A DNA stretch of 64,000 bases from Copromyces sp. CBS 386.78 (GCA_030685235.1 MU839174.1:62001-126000); one strand, 5' to 3'; positions 11,130-23,019 are shown, numbered from the stretch's first letter. Notes: a model not told the origin generated them from the letters alone. Numbers and translations: made by a program.

Positions 11130-12782
11130 TCAAATAAAATCCCTCACAGCGTCCCAGAACCCCTGCGGGCTCTCAGACATGGGCAAATGTCCCGCCTCAT
11201 CCACCACCCTCAACTCACATCCCTTCTCGCCCAGAAGTCCCTTGAAACCATCCATGGCCTTAACCAACGCACCCTTACCATCTTGATCACCAACCACGAA
11301 CAGTCCCTCCACCTCTTTTACTTGCTTCATCTGCTCCTTCAAATCATATCCCCACAGCGCCTGGCAAGAGTACCTGAACCCTTCGACGTTGTTTTCCGCA
11401 ACCATCTCCGTCATCCACTTTGCGGTGTCCGGCTTCTTGGTCATGGTGGCAGGGTGGAACCACCTCTCGACGGTAACACCAGCCAATTTCTGTGCAAGTC
11501 CCTTGCCGCCATCAGACTCGGCGATGACGATGCGGTCCTTCCAAGCCTGGGTGTTGGCGTCGGATGAGGCGGCGTTGAAGTCGCATGCGACGAACTTGCT
11601 GAGACGAGAAGGGTGGCGGATGGCAAAGTTGAGAGTGGTGGCGCCGCCCATGGAGACGCCCACGAGGGTTTGCAGCTTTTCGATGCGGAGGGCGTCCAGC
11701 AGGCTGGCCAGGTCGTCTGCCAACAGGTCGAGGGTGGCGGGTTGGGGAGGCGAGGGAATGGAGTGCCGGCCGCGGGTATCGTACCGGAGGATGCGCAGGT
11801 CGGGACGCTCGCGCTTGAGGATGGAGACGACGGGGTCCCACATGTGCAAGGAGGTGAGGAGCGAGTTGGAGAAGGCGATGGTGGGCGCAGTGGGCGAGGG
11901 GTTACCTTCCAGCTGGTAGGGGATCACGAGGCCGTCGTGGGGGGTGGTGATGTAGGACGAGATAATGGGTCCCTCGGAGCCGGCGGTGGTGGTCAGGCGG
12001 GGAGCGAGCGCGGAAAAGGCCTTGGAGGATGGCAAGCGGGAGAGGTGCTCCAGGTCGCGGGGGGCGGGGCCGAAGACGTAGAAGAGCGAGTAAGTCCTTC
12101 GGCCCTTGGCGGTGATGTACTTGTCAAAAACCTCGGTGCGCCAGGGGGTGTCCATGGAGGCCTTGTGCTCGGGGCCGCCGAGGCCGTTTTGGGGCGCGTA
12201 CTCGTGGAGGGTGACGATCTTGGTTTCACCGGCGTTGGAACCCTCGATGGCAGAAGGCGTCCGCAACACACGGCTGCGCAGCCAGCCGGGGATCTTGGAG
12301 AGCATGGGGATGTGCTCCTCCTCGTACCACTGGATGACCTTCTTGGCGGCGTCGGGCGCGTTGGCCGTGTTGAGCGAGACGTCGACAGCCACCAGGACGC
12401 GGCCCTCTGCTTCAGCGTCAGTGCACTGCTCGGCCGGCTTGAAGGACGGATGCTCCTGGGCACAGATAAGGTCGAAGAAGAAGCGGTCGACCTTGACCTG
12501 GCCGATGGTCTCGGCCTCGCGGGGAGACCGGTTGGCGCGCAGCTCGAGGTAGGTAGGCGTCTCAAGATGGGCCATGTCGGTCACGTCGTAGGCGGCCAGG
12601 AAGTGCGGCTGCTGGCCGTCGGTGGCCTGGTAGCGCAGGCCGTTCGAAAAGATCTGGGGAAGACGCAGACGGGTCGGGCCGTGCTCGTTGTTGTACCATT
12701 CGTGGAATTGGTCGAGTGAGAGGCCCTCCTGGGGCTGCATCGTCACGTAGAGCATTCCTGGTCCGTTCTTTGCTGCCGCCAT
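11130..12782 (-). CDS. Two EthD-like barrels fused to an alpha/beta hydrolase
   Basis: Single coding exon of 550 aa. The start chosen is the ATG at 12782, giving MAAAKNGPGMLYV. The frame stays open further upstream, but a GTAAGT donor near 12998-13004 suggests that stretch is a 5'-UTR intron. Residues about 10-110 and 130-260 look like two copies of a dimeric alpha+beta barrel (EthD-like), with matching FHEWYNNEHGP and IQWYEEEHIP helices. From about 280 an alpha/beta hydrolase follows, with nucleophile elbow GVSMGG, a VVGDQDG acid region and catalytic His in EAGHLPMSE. It resembles 3-oxoadipate enol-lactonase (PcaD-like) proteins. The substrate is unknown; an intramolecular barrel pair feeding a lactonase or esterase is an inference. 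No signal peptide is evident, so it is probably cytosolic. Confidence 0.8.
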   Translation of the reverse strand: MAAAKNGPGMLYVTMQPQEGLSLDQFHEWYNNEHGPTRLRLPQIFSNGLRYQATDGQQPHFLAAYDVTDMAHLETPTYLELRANRSPREAETIGQVKVDRFFFDLICAQEHPSFKPAEQCTDAEAEGRVLVAVDVSLNTANAPDAAKKVIQWYEEEHIPMLSKIPGWLRSRVLRTPSAIEGSNAGETKIVTLHEYAPQNGLGGPEHKASMDTPWRTEVFDKYITAKGRRTYSLFYVFGPAPRDLEHLSRLPSSKAFSALAPRLTTTAGSEGPIISSYITTPHDGLVIPYQLEGNPSPTAPTIAFSNSLLTSLHMWDPVVSILKRERPDLRILRYDTRGRHSIPSPPQPATLDLLADDLASLLDALRIEKLQTLVGVSMGGATTLNFAIRHPSRLSKFVACDFNAASSDANTQAWKDRIVIAESDGGKGLAQKLAGVTVERWFHPATMTKKPDTAKWMTEMVAENNVEGFRYSCQALWGYDLKEQMKQVKEVEGLFVVGDQDGKGALVKAMDGFKGLLGEKGCELRVVDEAGHLPMSESPQGFWDAVRDFI

Positions 12783-13523
12783 TTTTGCTGATTTCTCTCT
12801 CTTGAGGTATCGAACTTGATGAAAATCGAAAGAACAAGTAATACCTGTGAAGAATGAAGTCGGTGGATTTTGTTGATGATGGGGTTGACGTCTGGACGCC
12901 GTTCTTGGTGGAGCAAACCCGCTAAGACCCGATGTTAACTCCCGCTGTGGGCCTGTTATGTAAGTCGGGGGCGCTGAGGAAGTGCTTGGTGATGATTTAC
13001 TTACACCGGAATATCTGCAATGAAATGGGAAAAGATCACTCAGTCGCCTACTGACATTGTTGAGATTTGTGAGATATGAGACATCCAAATACCGTTCAAC
13101 TCGTCAAAAAGCGCCATGAGGACGATCGATTATCGGAGTGACGTCGGAATGTATACGTATGGGTGCAACCGCCCGCCATCTCCGGGCCTGCGCTTCGGCT
13201 CTTGGTCTGCTGGCGGCAAAGCATTTTTCCGCCGGTGTCGCCCGCGATTTTGGTGGGGGAGGTCGCCAATTGCGGGGTACACACATCCGGGGTGCCGGGG
13301 AACAGCCGGGGGAAGTGCCACTCCGGTCAACAACACCTCAAGCTGGCTAGGTATTCAAGTGCTCGTTATATTGCAAAAATAAAGCTATAAACCCAAACCA
13401 TATGTGAAATAGCGATTGAGATTCGTCAAGGTCATCATGTCCAAAACACTCCTGCTTCCTCCACTAAGCGCTGGACTCGCGCCATCCATCAACCCCAGCC
13501 GGCCTGCAATGCCTTAAGAAACC
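12783..13523. other. Hydrolase 5' region and 3' flank of the RdRP gene
   Basis: This holds the presumed spliced 5' UTR of the hydrolase (to about 13088) and then about 430 bp of GC-rich DNA with several overlapping short frames and no recognisable protein. The RdRP 3' UTR must also lie here. Confidence 0.4.
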
Positions 13524-16500
13524 CTATTTCATCTGGTGGATTTGCATCTGCGAAAGCTGAGCCGCAAACTGCGCGATCAGTTCCGCCGGTGTCAATTTAA
13601 CTGGCATGGTTGCAGGCGCCGCATTACTCGGCCGCCCGCCTCCCGAAGCGCCCGCCGTTCCTGCAGCAGTCTGTGCATGTCCCAGTTCTTGTTGGTAGCC
13701 CTGGAAGAGGCCCGATGAGCCGTTGGATATGGCATCTTGCGTGAACGGCCCACTACTGGACGTGTAGTTGGATCCAGAGCTCGGCGTCATTGGGGCCGAC
13801 GTACTGCTTGGCGAGCCCGAATCGAATAGAGGGCCACCGGTAAACGCATTTTGTTGGGTCGTCGCATGAGCCGCCGTGTTGACGTCCACACGGATGGGCT
13901 GGTGATGGCCTCCCCTACCCCCCCGACCTGCAACGCGGCTTCCTCCCCGGACGCCGACGAATCCGCCGGCTCTAGCGGCATGCCTTAGCCTCATCCTCTT
14001 CTCCTGCTCCATGATCTCGAGAAGCAATGTCGAACTGGCCACGAGGCGGAAACTTTCAAGCTCTGTAGCGACCTGACGCTTCCAAGGTTCCTGGGGTCGG
14101 CTTTTCTTGTCAAATGCCACATAAAAGCAGGCAAGGCAGAGCTCCAATGAGTAGAGTTCCGATGTGGCTTCCTCAGGCGGAGAGGAGGGGCGCAATGCAT
14201 TCGTCACCATTTTAGCTATACGGGCGAACGCGTCCGGCAGCTTTGATGACTTGTCGCGCTGCCGCCTGCTCTGAATGCCCTTTTTGTTCAGAATAAATCC
14301 CATGACAACTTCCAGCTCTTTGAGGGGCTGGGTCGGAGAGTCAGCAAACTCCACCATGGCGTCCCTTATGGCGTCTTCGTAGCTGATAACATGATGTTAG
14401 TTGGTTGCAACTATGAGGAGCGACCAGGAAAGGCCCGTGACTTACGATTGACAGATTCGGCGGGCTTCATCAAGACGGTGTTGCCAGCGCACCTGTCCGA
14501 TAGGACGGATACGCTTCAGCAGGCATGTTTCCAGTTCTTTCCAGAATGAAGGGCCGCCCGGTGGGACTCCCAGCTTGATGTGCTTGGTCCATATCTTCTT
14601 TTCGTCCACAGCGCGGAAAAGCTGTCCCAAAATCTTTTCCGATGCATAGTATTTGTACCGCGGTCTGTCGTCTTCATCATCGCTGTCTTGCCTAAGGTAC
14701 TGCTCTTCCATATCAATCTGGGACTTGTCATGGATTTTGATGTCTGGCCCGTTTACAAGGCTGGCATTCATCATTAGCAGTGAACAAAAGTAGGAAGGTG
14801 TATCTGCACTTACAAATCAGGCCGATAAGGTGGTGGCCTTGGTAACTCGTTGATATTCACATGGATGCCCGACTTGGAGAAGTCGACCGCTTTGGAGTGC
14901 AATGCTGCCAGGGTAAGACAGTCTTCATCCAGAGTCCCCTTATCGCGTACGTCCGCGAGGATCATGTGCCGAACCGCGATTACCCCAAGATGATCGGCCT
15001 TCATAAACTCAACGAAGAAGTCGGCCATGTCCTTTGACTCAATCTCTCGGTCCAACTCCAGCGGCTGGACGCGTGGATAGTCGGCCGCTGAGAAAGTTTG
15101 GAGTTTGGAAACAATCCTCTGATCCCAAATAACGTTGAAAGTGTCGCCATCCAGGTCACCACCCGACAGCTGACTGGGCAGGTCACGCCCACCATTTTGG
15201 CTGAACACGATGCAGTTTTTCAGTTCTCGGAGGGGGGATCCCGCGGGTGGAATGACATTGCGGGCAACCTGGATATCCCCTGGGTGCAACGCCGGAGACC
15301 TGGTCACCACAACAGGGCCAGCTGCTGGAGGGTCCTTAAAGCGACCGTCCAGGGTTTCATAGGTGACGTACACCTCCCCTTCGCGCAATAGGCCTGTCTC
15401 GTCCATGACGCCAAACAAAGTAATGCCATGGGGAACCGGGATTCTAGCCTTGTGCTTGAGCAAGCGCAACTCTCTGAGCACGACAGCTTCGACAATGCCG
15501 CGAAGAAACTGGTCCTTTCGGTAGTCGATGTTCATTTTGTGCACGTCTTTGAGAAACTGGCTAAGGTGGACAGAATCTCCGACACACTGCAGCTTGAGGA
15601 AGGCCGCCACGTTATGAACGCTATCCGTGATTGCCCGAAGATGTTGGAGTTCCTTTTCTTGGAGCCGAATGAACCACTCGGCAGGGGCGCCCATATCCTC
15701 GAGAATCTTGATCATCTGACGGTTCAGCATCAGAGGAATTGGCTTCGAAGCCATGTCGCATATCTCGAGATGTTTCTGATCATGGCTGCGGAACTTCTCC
15801 ATAGAATCCCTGATACAGATTTGCCTCCCAGTGAGCCGGGTATCGAGAGCCAACATACCCTTTGCTCCAGCCCATCGCACCTGGAAGCAATTTGGATAGC
15901 CCTTGGATTCGGGAATCTCGCGATGAATTGCCTCTAGGGCACCTTGCGATATTTTCCCAACCCCATCACTGAACACGCGACCGTTGCGCTGGACGTCTTT
16001 ATGTCGTACCACTTCTATATCATGGTCGTTGAGCGATATGGAATATGGTGTCTCTGAAAAGGCCTGGCCTATGCGTGCCGCACGTCGCGCTGGAGACTTG
16101 ATGTTGCGGAAATCACCCAAATCCTCAATAATGGTTTCAGCAATTTTCAGATCACCGTTCAAAAAGAAGGGCGCCGATAGCCAAAGGCTATGTGCTCGGA
16201 GGGAGGAGTGGGAGAAACCGAGAAATCTGTAAACCCGACCACCGACTAAAATGCCATTGGTCAAGACGTCTTTAAATCTCTGGTATATGGTGTCCATGGA
16301 GACTGTCGAGTTGAAAAAAAGGTCCTGTCCATCCTCTTCGCCGAACTGGACTCGAAGGAAGTAGTCTTGGTCATCCGGGAATTTCCGAAGAATCCTGTTC
16401 TTGGCTTCCAGTTCAGGCCCATGAAGTTCGATTCTGGTGGGCGTGACCAGTACCCGATAGATCTTGGTGAGACCGGATGGAATCTCGTCGTTTGGCCGCA

Positions 16501-17701
16501 TGGCGTAGCCTTCACGCATGCGCTTCTCCGTTTCCTTCAAGTGTTCTATGATCCCGTCGACCTCGAACTGGGCAAGCTCTTCTGAGCCTGATAGGCTCGG
16601 CGACGGCCAGTCGATGGTTTTGAAGAGATCCTTGAAGGCATCAACCGAGATGGGATCCTGTCGCTGACCTGAGCGCCTGGTCATTTCGAACATATCTGCC
16701 AGGCGTTTGGCTAACTCTAGCACGGTTGTCGGATGAAGATACGATCTGTACACCAGCGCTTGGAGATTGAACAGCAGGCCGTAAGGCAACCTTTTTTGGC
16801 CTTCGTACTCCGTCAGAGCCCGCCTAAGCCTTTCAACTGCAACCGGATATGAATCTTGTGGAGAAGCACTGTAGATGGGAAATTTATAAAGCGTGACCCA
16901 GAAAATTTCTTGCTCGTTCAGTCCATTGATGGCGGAACGGAAGTCAGTCCCTAGGTGGTGGCCCTGATTCGGTATTAAGTGTTTGCCCGAAACCTTGAAG
17001 TGATACACGAGGCAGAATTTGGATACTTTGGCATGGTTACTATCGCATGCCTCCAGGCGCATCCTCATGGGTTGCCCGGGTCGATCGGATAGAATGGGCG
17101 GCGAGAGAAACGTTGGGGCGTACGTGAGAGTGACAGCAACGTGTCCATCATTCGACCACACGAGCTCTTGGATGCTTCGATATGGGATGCAGACCTGAGA
17201 TCCAGCCGAACAGGTAATGCGGAGGTCGTGCTTGGCGAACTTTGCTGAGACGCGCAGTGTGGACGACCACTCGGTGATGAAGGTCAAATTGCCGTTGATG
17301 TAGGACCAATGTCCGCAGTCAAGTACGCCGGCATCAAGTGCTGAAGTTGCAGTGCGTGTAGGCTGGGTTTTGTTGGTGGCATTCTCCTCAATCTCCTTCT
17401 TCAGTCTTTCCTGTTCTTCGGCCTCGTGACGAATGCCGTTGACCAAGTTCTGTATATCCCTCGGTTGGGGATGGCTGACCTTGCAATAAGCCTGCTGATT
17501 CATAATACGAAGACGAGAGTGAGTCCCGAGGAAACTCATGGCTTCTCTTTGGGTGACGAAGATGATCTTCCCATGGGGTTTGTTGGACCGTTTATCGCAG
17601 TCATAGTGACGGATGTGGAGTTTGTCCATGACCGGCTTCAGATGGCTTTTCAAACTCCTCTCGGAAAGATCTCGAGGAAGGTTACTGATGAAGACCTCCA
17701 T
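13524..17701 (-). CDS. RNA-dependent RNA polymerase of the SAD-1/Rdp1 type
   Basis: Cellular RdRP of RNA silencing, copying single-stranded RNA into dsRNA for Dicer. Three exons on the minus strand (17701-14814, 14760-14446, 14382-13524) joined by 53- and 63-nt introns with GTAAGT donors; phases fit and give 1,353 aa. Residues 1-85 form an RRM-like domain (VFISNLP start), followed by an Arg/Lys/Glu linker and a PH-like region (about 125-210). The polymerase core carries the catalytic loop SGGDLDGD with Asp849, Asp851 and Asp853. Downstream, the conserved AVDFSKSG element occurs. The last exon ends with a helical segment, an RGG-rich tract (about 1205-1226) and a Ser/Thr/Gly/Gln-rich tail. The family includes Neurospora SAD-1 (meiotic silencing), QDE-1 and RRP-3 and fission-yeast Rdp1; the RRM start favours the SAD-1/Rdp1 side, but the exact orthologue is not settled. 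Confidence 0.92.
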
Positions 17702-18330
17702 GGCGGGCGAAGAGATTGTTTGCGCATAAGGCTGTCGAGCAAGTAGTCAGGAGGGCTATTTGGGTGTCAGCATTTATGTGGATGGGAGAACTTGAAGCCC
17801 ATTGACAAGGGAAAAGCTTACCAAGGGCTAACCAAAGAGGCTCATATGCGCTTCAGACTATGGGACCAAACGTAACATGCGCTGACAACAGGCTACCGCT
17901 CGATAAGGGCTGTTGACGAAGCAAAATCGACACAGTTTGTGTCTGCCGCGCCGAGGAATTGGTGGTCGGAAGAGACGTATAGCGAAACGCGACAGGACTG
18001 GAAATGAAGCTGTTGATTGAGCGCTAGAGGCTCCAACTTGGAGAGCGGCCGAGCGAGTTGAGGACCTTGATGGTTTGACGTTGGCGGACGGGATGACAGC
18101 GCGTCGAACGTACGTTCCCGTCGCCGACGGGCACGCAGAAGATGACAGGCGGGAGTGCAAACCGCATACGCAGCCCGGGCCGTCCTGCCAAGTTGTGCCC
18201 TGGGTTCTTCCTTGAAGAATCAGGATGTGGCTTAAGACAAGATGAAGGGGCAACAAAAAGTCATCGTTTGTCAATGGGACCGGGGGGACAGCGAATATGG
18301 ATGGTATGAAGGGTGCTTTTCACGTCGTCG

Positions 18331-18370
18331 ATGTCTGTCGATGTCTGTCGATGTCTGTCGGTGTCTGTCG
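18331..18370. repeat. 10-bp minisatellite
   Basis: Four tandem copies of ATGTCTGTCG (the last copy has GTGTCTGTCG), with partial copies on both sides. It lies in the upstream region of the RdRP gene. No function is evident. Confidence 0.85.
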
Positions 18371-19754
18371 ATGCCCGCGTCGACGTCCCCGCTTGACAGG
18401 GCGGTTGGCGGTTAGCCATCAGGCTGAAGCAGCTGTAATAGGCCCAAAGGCATGCCAGATGCGAGAGGCCTACAGTTTCATGCCGTGCTTCTGTTCCCAC
18501 AGCACACAGGGCAGCCAATGGCCTGCTCGTATCTGGATCATCTTGACTGGGTTGCAGTGGGATTTGTGCAGTTGGTGATGGTGGATTTGGCAAATGTAGG
18601 AGGCCCTTTTTTTACCCTGTTGATGTGGCTTGATTGTTCCTTGTCTGGCCGAGAAATGCGACGACTGGTTGAAATTGGCTGTGTGAGCTGTTCCTGTCCT
18701 TCAACATCCATCTCCAAGGCAACTTCAATGGAGCTTTCTTCCAAATTTGAAATTGCGACGGCGATATGGATGCCGTTACCCGAGTGCAAAAAGAGGAGCA
18801 AACTTTTGTCGTTTTATAAGAAAATCGGGTGGGAAAAGGTTCCATCAGGAGCTGCAAACCTGACACGCCGCGGCGAAGACAAAGTCGCGAGGAACATTTG
18901 GGTCGTCACTGCCACTAACTGACAAAGCTATGCAAAACAACCAATCGAAAGACACCGGCAGCTCGGAGGTCAAATTGGAGCGGGGCAGTGGACTCCAGAT
19001 GATACCCCGCTAAATTCCCCACTACCCCGCAAAAGTCCAATTTCTTGGGCAAAGCTTGGCCGACGTCCCTTGACTTTCAACGCCTGCACTAACAATTAAT
19101 ACAAGGCAGTTTTTCTTGACCTCCAACAACATCACCACACTCAACGCCTTCATCTCCAAATACTGAAACTCTGCCAAGACACGGCTGGTAAAGAGCGCAT
19201 CCAAGAGCTTGCCCCAGAGATGTGCTTTCTGAAGTCCAGACCCTATGCTCTTCCGGAAGCGAAGAAACGACATTGTTGATTTGCCCGGATTGTTCACTCT
19301 GCTTCCCTTATACAGACACTCTCTCTGCAAATTGGCTCTTACCGCCATTACCGACATCAAACTCTTGTGATTTGATCCCAATCATTGCCTCTCCATGGTA
19401 CCAGCGTCCAGCCTCCGTTCAGAGGTCATTAAGCCCCCAACAACATTGGCCCGAGACCTGCAATTCAAGTTTACAAGTCAGGGTCATCCAGACCCCTCCG
19501 GGGTTCCCATCACCATCATTGGTCCACAATGACCCGAATTTACACACTATATGTCCCAATTGCAAGGAATAAGAGTGTCCATTTATACGCTAGCAACCCA
19601 AAACGCGTCCGATGAGGTGAGGAGCACGAGGGGAGCACCAGGCCGGCCGGTACCATTCGCCGAATGGCTCGAGGTCCATAATCCGGGGTCCAACAAGGGG
19701 CAGCCATTGGACTTGGGACTCGGACGGGTGTGAAAGAAAAGCAAAGATCTGCTG

Positions 19755-19873
19755 TTGACCCCTCTGCCCCTCTCTCGCCTTTGTTTACTCTACCTCCATC
19801 TCTGCCCCTCTATCTCCATTTTACAACCTTCACCTTTCACCTATACCCAGAACCCCCCAACCACAAGCCCAAA
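19755..19873 (+). promoter_or_regulatory. CT-rich leader of the MetE-like gene
   Basis: About 100 bp of nearly pure pyrimidine on the plus strand directly before the start codon, ending in a CCAAAATGCC start context. CT-rich leaders of this kind are common before transcription starts of well-expressed ascomycete genes. Confidence 0.4.
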
Positions 19874-21209
19874 ATGCCTCCCTTCCGCGCCGAACACATG
19901 GGCTCGCTCCTGCGGCCCAAAAACCTTCTCGCCGTCCGCGAAGCCATCCGCGACAAGGGCATTTCCCCCCAAGAAGCTGGTCTCTCCGCCATCGAAAAGG
20001 AAGCCGTCGGCAATGTCATCAAGCTCCAACAAGAACTCGGTTTCAAGGCCGTCACCTCGGGCGAATTCAACCGTACCCGCTTCTGGGGCCTAATGTGGGA
20101 CGAGTTCGACGGAACCGTCGCCCTCCAGGAAGCCGAGGCCAGCATGTTCCGCCTGTACCACCCCGACGTGGTCAGCCTGATCGAGAAGGACCGCAAGGTG
20201 ATGCCTGGCGACAGTGTCATTGCTGGTTCCAAGTTGAAGCATAACAGAGAGAAGAGCAAGTCCAATTTGCATGAGTTGAAGCTGGTGCAGCAGTTTACCC
20301 CCAAGGAGGAGTGGAAGAATATCAAGTTGACCATGATCACCCCGGCCTGGTTCCATATGCGGTATAAGCAGGGCAAGGCGTATGCGGAGGGAGTGTATGC
20401 GAATGATGACGAGTATTTCGCGGATGTGGCCAAGGTTTATCAGGAAGAGCTGAAGATGCTTTATGAGGCTGGGTTGAGGAATGTGCAGTTTGATGATCCT
20501 GGTTTGGCCTGTATGAGTCCCCTTTTCATTGCCTTTTCACCCATTCTACCCTTTCATCCCCCCTGCCCTTCCATCTCTTCTTCCATCTGAACCCCATATG
20601 CATCCCACCTCAGTTCCTCAGCTAACCCCCCGCCCTCTAGACTTCTGCTCCCAAGAGTTCCGCACCGGCTATGCCTCCGACCCCGAAAACACCGTCTCCA
20701 TCGACGCCCTCCTCGACTCCTACATCAACCTCTACAACACCTCCCTCTCCCTCCTCCCTGCCGATTTCCACATCGGCGTCCACCTCTGCCGCGGCAACTT
20801 CATCGGCGGCCGCCACTTCGCCTCGGGCGCCTACGACGTGATCGCCCAAAAGCTTTTCGCCCAACTCAACGTCAACACCTTCTACCTCGAGTACGACACC
20901 TCGCGCGCCGGAGGGTTTGAGCCCCTGCAGTACTTGCCCAAGAACAAGCATGTTGTGTTGGGCGTTGTGTCGACAAAATTAAGGGAGTTGGAGAATAAGG
21001 AGGAGGTGAAGAGACGCGTTGAAGAGGCGGTGGAGTGGGTTGCGAAGGGGAGCGGGGAGACCAAGGAGGAGGCGAGAAAGAGAGTGGCGGTTAGTCCCCA
21101 GTGTGGGTTTAGTACCCATGAGAGCGGGTACCCCCTCACTGAGGAGGACCAGAGGAAGAAGTTGAGGCTGGTGAGGGAGGTTGCGGATGAGATTTGGGGG
21201 GAGGCTTAA
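19874..21209 (+). CDS. Cobalamin-independent methionine synthase-like (MetE C-terminal/UROD superfamily) protein
   Basis: Enzyme of 401 aa from exons 19874-20510 and 20641-21209; the 130-nt intron splits a Tyr codon to give GLAYFCSQE. It corresponds only to the C-terminal catalytic barrel of MetE, whereas true fungal MetE is about 760 aa with an N-terminal duplicate. The zinc site is visible: His260 and Cys262 in VHLCRGN, Glu296 in YLEYDTSR and Cys367 in SPQCGF, matching the H-x-C / E / C pattern of zinc methyltransferases. The start MPPFRAEHMGSLLRP matches the usual RxxHVGSLLRP opening of stand-alone family members. Likely a cytosolic methyltransferase-fold enzyme acting on a thiol; it may not make methionine itself. 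A CT-rich leader and a strong start context suggest good expression. Confidence 0.85.
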
Positions 21210-21730
21210 GGTCCTTCTGCTTAGAATCAGGCGGTTGGTTTCCTTGCCGCATGTTCAACAACGGTGTGGTACTAAAAGGTTAAATAAAGGGGTAAGGGCA
21301 AAGCATCTTATTGTGAAGGGTTGGCGGTTGGCGTATAGGGTTTGTCGTTTGGTGGCATGGGTTAGCGTACTGGATATCAACTGCCAGCTTGGGATCCGTC
21401 AAAGGAACTGTTGCTGGTTCGGTTCTTCATAATGAAATAAATGCATCTTTCTTCAGGGAAGTACTCAACGAGTAACAAAAGGCTACCTGAGCGGGAGTGA
21501 ACCCGTCATGGAAAAATGCTTGATTGTGTGTAGCCTGTTTAATTCGAGGAGGAAAGCACTCGCCAGGTCTGCTAATAATTCTGCAGATGGAAAATTCGAA
21601 TTAATGGAGTGTACTTTCCTCACATGCTCATGGCGTGCATGATGGCATGCACCTGTCGCACCTGCCATTACAGCGAAACTGTGGATGCGGGAGGTCCTGC
21701 ATCATGTAGGTTGAGCGGGAGGTGGGATGA
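21210..21730. other. Gene-free stretch before the P450 relic
   Basis: 3' flank of the MetE-like gene. There is no coding signal. No upstream P450 exons could be recognised in it. Confidence 0.5.
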
Positions 21731-22035
21731 CGGGGACGGGACTTGGGCGACTTTAAGCCGGAAAGGTTATTGAAGACGAATAAGGAGACGGGGAGGGAGG
21801 AGTTTGATCCGCTGGCGGGGCCGATGTTGGCGTTTGGATTGGGCCCAAGGGGCTGTTATGGGAAGAGATTGGCGATGATGTCGTTGAGGATTCATTTCGT
21901 GATGATTGTGCCCGTAGTGGTTTAGGTTGGGGAGGTGTCCGGAGGAGTTGAGCGGGTACCTTATAGGGGGGTGCAGAAGTTTGGGAGCCGAGGCGCTATT
22001 TTGTTAGGCTGGAAGATGCGATGGTGCCCTGTAAG
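21731..22035 (+). pseudogene. Decayed cytochrome P450 C-terminus
   Basis: A short frame reads GDFKPERLL (the PERF-type motif) followed by the haem-binding signature FGLGPRGCYGKRLA (about 21829-21873), which is diagnostic of P450. The frame then stops. The next P450 landmarks appear in shifted frames: CPEELSGY near 21937-21960, and YFVRLEDA near 21993-22016, a typical P450 end. An in-frame stop precedes the fragment at 21728, and no I-helix, ExxR or membrane anchor is found upstream. It is therefore a broken, truncated relic of roughly the last 100 residues, not a working gene. Confidence 0.8.
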
Positions 22036-23019
22036 ACCCGCCAAAGGGCCCCGGCCATTGAATGGCGCGAAAGAATCTGTGCAAACAGCCAAAGACACTC
22101 GGCGATAAAAGCTCAACACACCAGTGGATCATGTCAGATGGTTCTTCAATTATTTTAGTGTTCAATTTTCTATGGGATTCCGTTTTTTAATCATGGCCAA
22201 AATGGAAAGAGATCTGTTGAATGGCACGGTTAAGGTAAGGTAGTGATCACGGGCAGTCGCACCGGACGCGCCTGCCTCAGCGGACACGGACCCCCCAATC
22301 TTCAGCGCCCGATGCAGCGAACCTTCAGACTGGAAACCATCGCCAATTCCATCCAGTCCATCTTTCCACGACAAAGAGCTCCATCCCTCCCTGAGTAAAT
22401 AAACAAAACCTCTTCTGGTATCTATAATTGCAATAAGCGCCAATGTATTCCATTGCCGACGCCTTTCCCAGTCAATCAGACCCGTCGCAAAGGCACCGCC
22501 TCCGGCACTCCCCTGAGTCCCCTGCCCGTCCGACCTTCGACAGGGCAATGTGAGCCAATCGTTGGCATGACCTCCCGTTCCCGTCGTCTGAGTAACCGCG
22601 CTTGTTTCACATCCACCACCCTGTCACTTGTCAACTTGATGCGTTTCTGTGTTTAGAATGCCTCCTGGGAATAGGTAAGACAAGGGGTAAGGACAGAAAT
22701 GTGGTTTAAAAAGTTTAAAAAGTGAGGTTTGGCTCCATCTCTGTCGCGGGTAAAGAGGGATATGTACAAACTTGCTACTTTTTTTCCCTTTTTCTTTTTG
22801 TTCTTGGCGTTGGCATTGATTGTTCACGTTCTTTTTTGTCTTCACCTCGTCCTTCTTTATTTACATCGGCATCTTTCTCTCATAGATTGTCTTTCTCGGT
22901 TTTGTCTTCTTTCTTTTGCTGTTTATCCGCGTCGGCCCGCAAAAAGACCTTATTAGATCCAGAATTTAGACCAACATTCAGGCCTTCTTGTTATATCAAC
23001 AACCACCATCTAATTCGCA
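22036..23019. other. Gene-free stretch, CT/T-rich toward the next gene
   Basis: No recognised gene. A minus-strand frame of 128 codons (22162-22548) lacks any known domain. From about 22770 to 22960 the plus strand is T/C-rich, which looks like a promoter and leader for the gene at 23020. Confidence 0.45.

Larger units (their letters stand above)
17702..19873. other. Divergent intergenic region (RdRP / MetE-like gene)
   Basis: About 2.2 kb between divergently transcribed genes. No ORF here has a recognisable domain. It contains a 10-bp minisatellite (18331-18370) and, close to the plus-strand gene, a strongly CT-rich leader. It presumably holds both promoters. Confidence 0.5.

Noticed and set aside
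11613..12719. 368-codon open frame antisense to the EthD/alpha-beta hydrolase
   Set aside because: Shadow of a GC-rich coding sequence; Gly/Val-rich with no known motif.
19022..19572. Small opposite-strand frames upstream of the MetE-like gene
   Set aside because: No domains; lie in a divergent promoter region.
22162..22548. 128-codon minus-strand frame
   Set aside because: Some protein-like segments (WERRRQWNTLAL) but no family recognised and no supporting neighbours; kept only as a note.
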